Shown here in pieces: positions 54,961-64,000 of a stretch of 64,000 bases of DNA. The first letter of the stretch is position 1. Each line of letters opens with the position of its first letter. Source of the stretch: Morella rubra (lineage: Eukaryota; Streptophyta; Magnoliopsida; Fagales; Myricaceae); contig CM025850.1 of the NCBI GenBank assembly GCA_003952965.2, forward strand, positions 20,083,552 through 20,147,551, given 5' to 3'. The position numbers and the translations under genes were made by a program. The notes beneath the pieces are model-generated. The model was not told where the DNA came from. It made no database searches and worked only from the letters and a program-made list of their open reading frames with translations.

Positions 54961-56376
54961 TTTTTCTACAAGTTTCTTTTCTGCATTATTTTCAACTTGG
55001 TATCAAAGCTCCCGACTGAACAGCCCAAAATTCTTCTACCACCACACACTTTCTCTCACCATTCAGTGTCCGTGGTTGCTATTCTTCTTATATAAATACT
55101 TATAGAGAGCTTCCTCTCTTCTTGATTTGTCATTTAGTTGGAGAATTTCCTTAGTTCAATCCATCACGCTCCCCCACATGCCATCCAAGCATTCTCCCCG
55201 ATTTTGCACTTTGATCAAAACGTTGTTTTTCCTTCAATCTAAGGCTTTATCTCCATGTGTCAGGGAAAAAATTGATGTTTCTACTCGAGATTTTGCTCCA
55301 TGAGCCACACACACTCCCCTATGTGTCACCTAGAAGATTCACACGCTCATCACGCACCCTAGCAACTCCATCAAACGCGTGCCAAGTAGCCCTACATGTG
55401 TGTTCACTAGCCCGACCTATTTTTCTCTTACCGAACTTGTTTTGACTCATTTCAACAGCTTTACACAATTTGGCCCCGCAACATTACCTGTTCAATGTAA
55501 ACCCATCAAAATTCCACAGTTACCCTTGTTTGGAGAAGAGTAAATATTAGTTATTTGTACTTGTTTTTTTTTTTTTTTGCTCGCTTACACTTCATTGCCA
55601 CATTAGCATTGATAGTATACTTTGACCACTTGACTGTAGACTTGCACGTTTACTTTTGCTGCAAATTGATTAGATCAATTTTTTTACATTTTTAAGTAAT
55701 TTTTGAAAAAGCAAAAACATTTATAGTCAAACAATGAAATTTTGAAATTTTTGCACAAACTTGAACTTCTTTTCACACCAACTCCAATACTATTTCATGC
55801 AAACTCAAATAACTTTTCATTAAAAAACAAGTTATCAAAGCATCTCTTTTATTTTTAAAAAAAAAAATCAACAAATCGTGTCTCTATTTCTTCACAAACT
55901 CTCATTAAAATCAATCTACTATTAAATATCCTTAAAAAATTTCACCAACTTTTCAGAAACTCCTATAAATGTAAATATCTCAAAATTTTCCCTAAAATTC
56001 TTGAAATGTGAAAATTTTTTTGGGAAATTCAATTTTTAGTCAATAGGTTTTGACCCTTTTTACGAAATACTCACTAGGAATTTTTGTTTTTAGTTTTTAG
56101 TCATTGAATTTATGCCCTTGTAAATAATTGGCCCTTCTGTCAGTTGACCGTTATTTTGACTAATAGAAACCTGTTCACATCAGCCACGTTGCCCTCACCC
56201 ATGTTTTTTTTACGCCACTTTCCCCTCAACCTAAAACATTAAAAAATTACAAACCGTTGCTGGCTAAATTAAAATACAATCTATACCGTTTTAAGTTTAC
56301 GATGCCTTAGCCTTGCAAACCACCTCTTTACTGTTTGAGTTTTATTCTTAAGTGTCGAAACCAAAATCTAAGAGAA
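54961..56376. other. Intergenic stretch, no gene
   Basis: Contains a lone primer-site-like TTGGTATCAAAGC at about 54999-55011, which might mark the edge of another lost Copia element. It also has an AT-rich segment (55680-56000) with repeated TTTTCA.CAAACTC phrases like those in the MITE at 24290. No coding capacity. Confidence 0.45.
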
Positions 56377-58170
56377 TTATTGCTGCTCGAACTTGGCGAG
56401 GTCGGAAGTGGAGACGAATACATCGATCACAAGGAGGTCAAAGCACCCATGAAGGTTGGATTCAAAGGGCTGATCGAACTTGTCGTGGAGGGCGGCGAGG
56501 TTAGTGGCTCTGTTGATTGGGTTGAGATTGGGGACAACATCCAGAAGCCATGAGAAGCCAAACCAAACCTCACAAACGATCGACAAACCCCATAGCCACA
56601 TTGCATCACGGTTGGGGTTGTGGAGATGCCATGCGAGGAACAAAGCTAGAACTACTGTACGAATCATGATCAATAGCTTGTTCAAATAGAAACAACTTAC
56701 TGTAATGTTGCACTAGGCACCATGCTACGTCATGCAAAACCATGTCTCCTTTAATCTGAGCTGAAATTTTCCAGGTAGAACCCCACAAGTATTCAACAAC
56801 ATTTTTGTACTAGAACTACTTGCCAAGAGCAGAGCAGAAAACATGGGATATAGAATAAGTTTTGGTCTAGTGAATAAGAAAATTCCACTTTGTGCACAAG
56901 AGTCCAGGTGAGAGATGCTGCAATAACTTGAAAGTGGCATGAAATTTTTGATAGTTCTACACCTGGTTCATTTTTTTGAACCAACACTCGAGCCCCACTA
57001 TCACAATCTAAAGCCTACTTCCCTAAGGGGTGTTTGGATAGCTTAAGTAAGCTTGTGCATGCATATCTTGATGAGAACTCCATCTTAAAAGAATTCAAAA
57101 TAAAGAATGTCATTATACATTTAGGCTATGCACAGTGGCTGAGCTAGGATATTTCTTTAGAGGGGCGAATTAATTTATTATTATAATTTAAATAAAATAA
57201 AAATATAATTTTATATATAAATTGTAACTTATAACAAAAGAAAAGGACACATAATATTTTATAGACTTCAATTTGGATACATCAAAAAATTAAACACAAA
57301 ACCTATGATTCTATAAATCTCCTATCATAACTGAGGTCGACTATGTTTTAAAGAATAAAAGTCATATATCAATAGTTCTATACTAAAAGTTGCAGCAATA
57401 GCATCTACGATGTGCCTTAAAAGAGATAAAAGATTCAGAGTAGAAGCAAAGCAGTTTGCCATTAAAAAAAAAAAAAAGCCATCAAAAGTTCAAAAGTTTT
57501 GATTTTGTTGAAAGACGACCTAGTCTAAGAAAAGGTAACAATATTTGCTTTGAAAAGAAAATTTCAACTTCAAAAACCAACTTTCAAAAGAAGCTAGAGC
57601 TTTTGTATTTCCAAAACTCCAAGGCAATATATTTGCATAGAAAATCCTTCTTTAGATGTTCAATTGAAATTTTAGATTTCAAAATTCCTGGGACAATTTT
57701 TCAAAATTCCTTAATCATAGGAATTTTTTTAATATTAACTAAATTCCTTAAATTTTGTGTAGATATGAACAATTTTTCAAAAAAATTGGGGGCCAGGATA
57801 ACGAGGTGAGGGGAAATTTTTCCAAAATGCGTAATATAGGGATTTTTTCAAAAAATTTGCCCCCTTGGATCCACCTCAGGCTGTGCACCTATAAGGGCTA
57901 AGAACAGCTTCTAGAATCTTGTGCTTCCTTGTGAGTGGCTTCTAGGGATTGTCCATAAAATCTGACATGCGCTCATCCTGTTGTCTTGTCCATAATCATC
58001 CCCTTCCTTTAACCAAAAAGCATTATCAATGCCGTACTTCTCCTTTGTCTCGAACAACCAGTGGTTGTGGTTGAAGTCCCCAATTTGGCTCCTCAAATGG
58101 TAAAGAGGTGGTTCGCAAGGCATCGCAAACTTAAAACAGTGCTGATTGGATTTTAATTTAGCCAACAACG
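56377..58170 (-). pseudogene. Cellulose synthase-like D (CSLD) pseudogene fragment, interrupted by a transposon
   Basis: Minus strand, two pieces. The upstream piece (58168-57895) reads [20 protein letters not shown], then [24 protein letters not shown] and [17 protein letters not shown], the cytosolic segment before the first membrane helix. The downstream piece (56685-56377) reads KLLIMIRTVVLALFLAWHLH, NPNRDAMWLWGLSIVCEVWF, GFSWLLDVVPNLNPINRAT and DVFVSTSDLAKF. These are the first two membrane helices and the start of the glycosyltransferase loop. The family continues DVFVSTADPEKEPP, but here homology ends. The catalytic D, D, D, QxxRW motifs are absent. The pieces are separated by about 1.2 kb containing an inverted-repeat element. 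Confidence 0.88.
57129..57887. mobile_element. Inverted-repeat element inserted in the CSLD pseudogene
   Basis: The left end is TGCACAGTGGCTGAGCTAGG (57129) and the right end is the inverse of TGCACAGCCTGAGGTGGATC (57887). Each is followed inward by a GGGGCGAATT / GGGGGCAAATT-type block. About 760 bp, AT-rich, no transposase. It lies right after the codons LSPYR of the upstream CSLD piece. I see no clean TSD (CTA on both sides at most). Confidence 0.6.
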
Positions 58171-58408
58171 ATCTATCATTTTTAAATGTTTTAGGCTAAC
58201 GTGGACATGATTCCCATTAGTCAAAGCAATGGTCAACTGACAGAATGGTTCGGTCTACCTTGTATTTATCGTTGTGAAAGCATCTGAGAATTGTAAACTT
58301 CTAATAATAATAACATATATCCACAACTACTATTCTATTTTCTTTCCAAAATGGTCGTAGAATAATTTGGTCCTTAGTGATCCAAGTTTTTTTCTTCTAT
58401 GCTTTGCA

Positions 58409-59021
58409 GGATCAACTAGCCAATGGATAAGAAATCGCAGTGAAAACACTCTCAAGAAGTTCAAGACAAGGCACAAAGGAATTTAAGAACAAAGTGATGC
58501 TTATAGCAAAAGTCCAGCACAGGAATCTTGTGAGGCTTTTTAGTTGTTCTATTCATAAAGAAGAGAGGATGTTGATCTATGAATATATGCTCAACAAAAG
58601 CCTAGACTTTTTCATCTTGCATATGCCTTCTCTTCAACCTCCAACGTGTTTCAACTAGCTAATAGATTTTAGTAATTTTATGGCATTGTCCCTGGAATAT
58701 AACTAAAATCCTAAAAATTGGTATATATTTTACCATGTTACTTTTATTTTCCACGATGAACTATTGATGGTTTTGGTGTAGAGGAAACAAGAAGGCCATT
58801 GTTAGATTGGAGGAAGTGATTCAAAAGTATTACAGGAATTGCTTGAGGAGTCTTGTATCTTCACCAAGATTCAAGACTTAAAATCATCCAAGGAAATCTT
58901 AAAGCAAGCAATGTACTTTTAGATGCTGCAATGAATACTAAAATTTCAGATTTTGGTCTAGCTAGAATGTTTGGTGGTGACCAAATTAAAGCAAGCACAA
59001 ACAAAGTTGTCGGCACCTAGT

Positions 59022-59061
<40 letters not shown>

Positions 59062-59686
59062 ACACATACACACACACACACACATGTTTTGTCTAACATA
59101 CGCACATAAACATAGATATGCAAATGCGTAGGTCCACATTGAAACAAACACGATCAATATTCTGTTTCGTACAATTGCAGTGGATACATGTCACAAAATC
59201 AGATGTCTTCAGCTTTGGTGTCCTAACATTGGAGATAGTCAGTGGCAAGAGAAACAATCTTTGCCATGTGGAAGTCCCTACCAAAACTTGATTGGACATG
59301 TAAGCAAAATATATTATCACAATTTAGTGAACTTAAGTACTACACGTGTTGTAAGATCAGACTTCGACATTGGTCCAAGTGTGGGACTTATGGATGGAAG
59401 GGAAAGCGTTGGACATTGTTGATTCAACATTTAGCGAGGAATTTAGTGCACTTGAAGTTTTAAGGTGTATTCAAATTGGCCTCTTATGCGTGCAAGAACA
59501 ACAACAGATCGACCAACCATGCTAGATGTTCTTTTCATGCTGGTAAATGAAACTGTCATTCCATCACCTAATAAGCCAACATTTATCAACAGAAGAATTG
59601 TAAGTTCTGTTCCAAATTTGTCAGGTTCCCCAGGAGCGCCTACTTCTCTGAACGAGATTACCATCTCTACACCTGAAACTTGTTGA
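58409..59686 (+). pseudogene. G-type lectin S-receptor-like kinase pseudogene, copy B (kinase domain)
   Basis: Exon remnants in order. From 58409 (acceptor CTTTGCAG): QLANG then TAA, then [26 protein letters not shown] and [16 protein letters not shown]. About 58784-59020: RRPLLDWRK with a stop, [37 protein letters not shown]. About 59183-59300: activation-loop end and SDVFSFG-like text with a deletion relative to copy A. About 59398-59686: [30 protein letters not shown], a frame change, then [19 protein letters not shown] and a C-terminus ending ISTPETC. The HRDLK loop is changed to QGNLK, so the catalytic Asp is lost; the VAIK-type Lys and DFG remain. Stops and a frame change confirm a pseudogene. 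No lectin or membrane part is present upstream. Confidence 0.87.
59024..59085. repeat. Compound (TC)n(CA)n microsatellite, copy B intron
   Basis: Same position relative to the activation-loop exon, and same preceding text (CACCTAGTAAC), as in copy A. Confidence 0.9.
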
Positions 59687-60851
59687 AGTCTACTATCATG
59701 ATCAACTAAACTATGTTATAATCCTAGTAACATATGAAGTAGTTTAATTTGGCCAACGGATTTTAGACCTTTTAAGGTTATCTCTAAAATCATAAACTCT
59801 TGGTAATAATTAAAACACTACTTTAGCCAGTGTCCTGTTTGGAGAAGAAAATGTTGACGCTTTTGTGGTTGGATCAATAAATAGGACACTAGCTAAAACT
59901 AGTCTTTTAATACTTCTCTTTGTTGACAAAGAAGAAAAACATTGAGTCGGCATCTCCAGTGATGATACATTGGATAACCTTTGTCGTGCAAGAATATGCC
60001 ACCGCCAGCCAACGGCGTGGGCAGTTGGTTTATGTTGGGTAACGAGTAGACAAAAAGTTTCTCCCATATTTTGCTCTGTGACAAATTGACGATACGCTTC
60101 ACACACAAAATATTGAATTTGTCTCGAAATATAGCATTGACTTGGTTAATTAGTGTGTCATTTTAATTTTTCAATCTACCAATCCAATGTGGATAGAGAT
60201 CTTTTTGTTTCTAAAAAATTTTAGAAGAAAAGAGGAAAGAAATCCACACATCTAAAAAGACGATTGTAAGATCATTCTACACATACATCACCTCCAAAGG
60301 TTAAGAGATAAACTTTTGAAGGTTGGACAGGCATATTTCACTTGTGTCTTTGTTCAAATGATACATCGACAAGGCCTTTTCGCCTTACAAACCCATGACA
60401 GACAGATGGATATTAGGGTTTAACAACTATAAGGATCAGAACTAGTTCTGAAGTCCATTTATATATGCTTTGATATATACCAACATTTCTTCCCGTCGCC
60501 ATTTTTAATCTCATGATTCTGGATATATACAATAATGCTTCATCTCCTTCCCAGAACCTCATGAATTTTGCAGAAGTTACATCTCCATTCAGTTCTTCTG
60601 CTAAATCCTCCTCCGTTTACCATGAGCTGCATCAAAATTTTCTTCTAAAGGGAGTTTGCAGATCAGTATAAAATGAATTATTATATTGCTGGGTGACTAT
60701 ATATGTACGTACTATATAAATCTTCAAGCCTTCTTCGCATGTGTCCCAACCACCGTGGATAGACATGCACGAAAAATCTATGTACATATAAAGTGGTCAT
60801 TTAGAAATAGATAACCTTAACCAATCACTTGGGAGTACGATTTTTGAAATT
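59687..60851. other. Intergenic stretch, no gene
   Basis: No coding sequence, repeat structure or transposon end recognised. Reverse-strand ORFs at 59810-60108 have no family resemblance. Confidence 0.5.
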
Positions 60852-61092
60852 CACTACAAAAAAAATTTGATTTTTGGTGACAAAATTTTTAGTTCCTGAA
60901 AGTCACATTTTCAGTGACAAAATTTTTTGTCACGGTCCGTCAGCAAAAACTGGTCACTAAAAGTTTTTAGTGACAAAAAAGAAATTTGTCACGAAAACTT
61001 TTTAGTAGGAAAAAGTTTTGTCGCGAAGTAGACAATCAAATGTCAATTTCTTAGACGATGAAACAGTTTATTTGATCATAGACTGTCCATTG
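60852..61092 (+). mobile_element. Second CACTA terminus
   Basis: CACTACAAAAAAAATTTGAT at 60852, followed by alternating TTTTAGTGACAAAA / TTTTGTCACGAAAA units, closely like the terminus at 28785. It faces the same way as that one, so the two are not the ends of one element. The body is interrupted by a solo LTR after about 240 bp. The sequence after the LTR (62346 onward) continues without recognisable transposase or opposite end. Confidence 0.8.
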
Positions 61093-62345
61093 TGTAAATC
61101 CTAGGATTAAGGCAATCTAAGAGGGGGTGAATTGGGTTTCGAAACTCACCCCCTTTAGAAAGTGTTTGCTAGCTACAAGTCTCACAAACAGAGGTGATTG
61201 CAATGAAAGATTAAACACAAGAATATATATTGCAACTCAAATAGAGAAATAAAACTTAGAAAAAGAAACTAATAGCATAATGTAAGGAGATAAGAGAAAA
61301 GAAGTAAACACAAAATTTTTAGGTGGTTCGACAAACCCGCTACATCCACCCCTCAAGCTCCTTTACCGAGTTTGAGGTTTTTCCACAATGCTCCCTTCAA
61401 CCAAGGGAGAGCTTTTCTTACACTTGAGCTTGAGAAATATCTCTTCAAGCCTCAAGAACGAGTTTGAGAACAAACCTCTCCAAACTCCTTCTTTTGATGA
61501 ACAACCCTCACCAAAAGGAAACAAGAGAATCACTCTCTTAAAAGTGTATAGGGATGAACGAAAATGCCCACTAAAACTCCCTTAATGAAGTAGATGTTAC
61601 AATGAGAAATTTCTATCTCTTAGGCTTCACACAATAACAAGGATGTGAAAGTATTGATTATGTGTGAATGATGTTTGAACAAAGATTGAAAGGTTTTAGA
61701 TCACTCTTAGCTTTAGCAAAATGATTTTAGTTGTTCAGCAACTTTTAAAAGGCATAGGAATGGCTTTATATAGGCCTCATAAGAAAAATAGCCGTTGGGA
61801 GTCGAGCTGTTAAAAACTCATGATGAACCGGTCGACCGCTACATGTACCGGTCGATTGCTGTAGGTTTTACGTTACCCAACGATCATAATGTCAAAGTCA
61901 TAACGGCTCTTTTCTTAACTTTTCAAACTAACCGGTCGACCTCCTCAACTTAAGCACATGATCCGATTGTTTTAAAAACACGATTTTGACCAACTTAAAA
62001 TACCCAATTTTAAAGACTAACTTTTCATAAGTATATAAAAGGTTTGAGAGTTTAATTGGGATATTTTAAAGCCATTTAAAACATTTTTAAATCTTCAAAA
62101 CGAGGGGTAAAATAGTTCATGCAAGTTTTAAAGAAATATGCAAGTGTGTGGTTCAAATTCTTGTTAAAGATGAAGTCTTAGAGTTACAAAGATTACCCTA
62201 ACATCTTGAGTCTTTACTTTAAGAGCACTTCCATTGAAGGGGATGTTGCTTGATCGCTTCTTGCTCATTTTGGATCCGCTTTGTTTCACATCTCAATTAC
62301 TTCTATTGTTATCATCAAAACATTGATTGTGACTAAAAGCCAACA
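61093..62345 (-). mobile_element. Solo LTR (1253 bp) of the SIRE-like Copia family, with TSD
   Basis: A minus-oriented copy of the LTR at 42665. On the plus strand it begins TGTAAATCCTAGG and ends GACTAAAAGCCAACA. CATTG is repeated exactly at 61088-61092 and 62346-62350, a clean 5-bp TSD. It keeps the TATA box (61764-61773, reversed) and GCGGTCGACCG-type units. No internal region is present, so unequal recombination between two LTRs removed it. It shows where the family's true ends lie. Confidence 0.96.
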
Positions 62346-62350
62346 CATTG

Positions 62351-63330
62351 TGGATGATGTAACAACTTATTTGATTATAGAACGTCCAAGTAAGAGTATT
62401 TATGTGGTATAAAAATATCAAAATTGAACTTAAAATAGAAGAAAATTTCGAATTAATGCAAATGAAATACAAAATTCAATATTAAAGTCATGCATTCAAA
62501 AAATTAAAATGACCGTCATAACAAAATTTAATTATAAAATAAACATAAGTTTTCGAGACAAATATGCCATCAAATAATGGAACATCACTATACTCTTTGC
62601 CAGGATCGATCTTTGACATTAGACTTCTCTTTGTCGTCTACCTAGCTCCCTCAACCAGTCAACCAGAAGAAAGGTGAAAGCATTGGCTTTCCATTATCAT
62701 TTAGAACATGCTTCTCCTTTAAAATGGTCTAACTTCTTCTAGGTTCTTCCTTAACAATTTCACATGATTCACCTTCAAATTACAAGCCTTGCTAGCGGTT
62801 CCGGTAAAGGGAATAAATGGATTTGTCAGGAACCTCTTCGTCAAACATCAAAGTGGGCTTGTTGAGTTCAGCTTGGCAAAAGAAGCATTATTTTCCACAA
62901 GAGATTGAATACTGCGCATGTTGAGTTCATCCACTACCAATGTGAAACACTTAATTAAACACAATGATGAACTTGATATGATTTTTTATTCAATAAGTAG
63001 TATATATATGGCCTATATATCTTTCACTATATTAAGAAGGATAAAATGTTCATCAATGAACATAACAGTCAAAAGCAATGAACCGAAATTCTCAGTGTAG
63101 AATGCGGTTTGAATATTATCATCAATCTAACCCAATCTCCATGGAGCTTAAACTGGCATTTATGACCAGCGTCAATCATTGAAATACTAATGCTGATTGT
63201 ACGCAATATGAGGAAACAGTCATCCTTCAGCTTCAAAAGATTATATTAACTGGTTTATGGAATGTGATCAAATGCAACTCCCAGAATGCAAGACGCCCGC
63301 AGAGGTATCTCAATGGGGAAAATGACTTAC
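62351..63330. other. Unassigned sequence right of the solo LTR
   Basis: It starts GATGATGTAACAACTTATTTGAT, resembling GATGAAACAGTTTATTTGAT just left of the LTR, so a short tandem repeat existed at the insertion site. The block 62580-62950 is less AT-rich but has no open frame of any family I know. No exon or transposon end seen. Confidence 0.4.
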
Positions 63331-63422
63331 AATGGATGGGAGGCACGATAGTCTCCCCTTCAGACTTCAAAGTTGGCATAACAGAGAAACGTGGAGTCAA
63401 GTCTTGTGACCTGAAAGTCCAC
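63331..63422 (-). CDS. Candidate 92-bp exon of an unidentified gene
   Basis: On the minus strand a good acceptor (TTTACTGTTTCCACAG) and a strong donor (CATT|GTAAGT) bound 92 bp with one open frame: WTFRSQDLTPRFSVMPTLKS then EGETIVPPIH. I do not recognise the protein. Both splice signals are near consensus, but there is no neighbouring exon to test the phase, so it could be chance. Confidence 0.25.
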
Positions 63423-63456
63423 CTGTGGAAACAGTAAAAGAAAAAATAGCAGCTAC

Positions 63457-64000
63457 ATCACCGGAATTGCCAGAGGACAAACAAAGAACAGAGTGTTCTA
63501 GTATCCATATGGTATGATCATGATAGGTTCATAAACCAATATGAGTTGGTATATACCTACTGAGGGAGTGATATCGCAGAATCATGCTATTAATATATAC
63601 TCAATGTACTGTATGTACATAAAGATGCAGAATTGTTCCCATTCTCAAACTAGCAAGCGAAGCCAATAAATTTCTTATGAGTCATCTATGTTGATATATA
63701 TATCTGAAGATTAAAATACTTGTCAGGGCCCACATGGGTACATAATAAAGTTGGGCAGAAAAAATTAGTGGACCACAGAAGACGAACTCGCACCGGTCAC
63801 TTTAATTTGATAGACCAATTAATACCAAAATATCGATAGCTGGAGACTTCATAATAAAGCCAAGTCAGAATGTGGATACTGGAGAGACTCATACTATACA
63901 ATATGTAATTTTCGTAAGGCAATGTAAAAAAAAAAAAAAAAATACCATATGGATACTAGAACACTCTGTTCTTTGTTTGTCCTCTGGCAATTCCGGTGAT
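63457..64000. repeat. Perfect 59-bp inverted repeat around a 426-bp loop, right arm reaching the window edge
   Basis: 63457-63515 and 63942-64000 are exact reverse complements (left arm starts ATCACCGGAATTGCCAGAGG). The right arm reaches the last base, so the pairing may extend beyond the window on that side; on the left, the sequence before 63457 continues into the candidate-exon flank. A run of 17 A (63926-63942) borders the right arm. No coding sequence in the loop. Confidence 0.95.

Noticed and set aside
55257-55445. 62-codon plus-strand ORF
   Set aside because: No family resemblance, no conserved context, and typical of chance ORFs in this region.
28785-61092. The two CACTA termini (28785 and 60852) as the ends of one 32 kb element
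   Set aside because: Both read CACTAC on the plus strand; the two ends of one element must be in opposite orientation.

Overview
The window is nuclear DNA of a flowering plant, almost certainly a eudicot. Evidence for this is one intron-rich eukaryotic gene, remnants of plant-specific families (a G-type lectin receptor-like kinase, a cellulose-synthase-like D protein) and a dense layering of plant transposons (L1-type LINEs, MULE, CACTA, hAT and Tourist-like MITEs, Copia elements with a Met-tRNA primer site). I cannot name the species. Nothing looks organellar or bacterial.

Region 1 (1-24 kb). A single probable functional gene lies on the minus strand: a plant NSUN6-type RNA cytosine-C5 methyltransferase with a PUA domain. 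Eight exons (start codon at 23672, last visible exon ending at 1437) join with consistent phase into 486 codons. The C-terminal exons, with the catalytic TC cysteine, lie beyond the left edge. Its introns hold a foldback transposon with target-site duplication, a Copia reverse-transcriptase scrap, a 7.4 kb degenerate LINE split by a second, opposite LINE that itself carries a MITE, tandem duplications and microsatellites.

Region 2 (24-28.6 kb). Just upstream of the gene a hAT-like MITE sits inside a Tourist-like MITE. Beyond them is a 3.85 kb Mutator-like element with terminal inverted repeats of about 300 bp. It carries a broken MURA-type transposase (+) and a degenerate GRF-zinc-finger gene (-).

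Region 3 (28.8-42.7 kb). A CACTA (En/Spm) element: CACTA terminus, dense GATCGATCG-type subterminal arrays, a TnpA-like gene (Transposase_24-like) and a decayed TNP2 transposase, both on the minus strand. It is followed by a solo LTR, then a second block bounded by the same kind of arrays that holds a third broken minus-strand gene resembling the putative plant transposon protein family.

Region 4 (42.7-53.9 kb). A SIRE/Maximus-like Copia element of about 9 kb with both LTRs, primer-binding site, polypurine tract, frameshifted gag-pol, and an extra 3' ORF preceded by its own TATA box and a copy of the LTR's GCGGTCGACC motif. A second, older Copia pol remnant follows.

Region 5 (54-64 kb). Two decayed kinase-domain copies of one receptor-like kinase flank a CSLD pseudogene on the opposite strand. 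Then come a second CACTA terminus interrupted by a solo LTR with a perfect TSD, and at the right edge a candidate exon and a 59-bp perfect inverted repeat.
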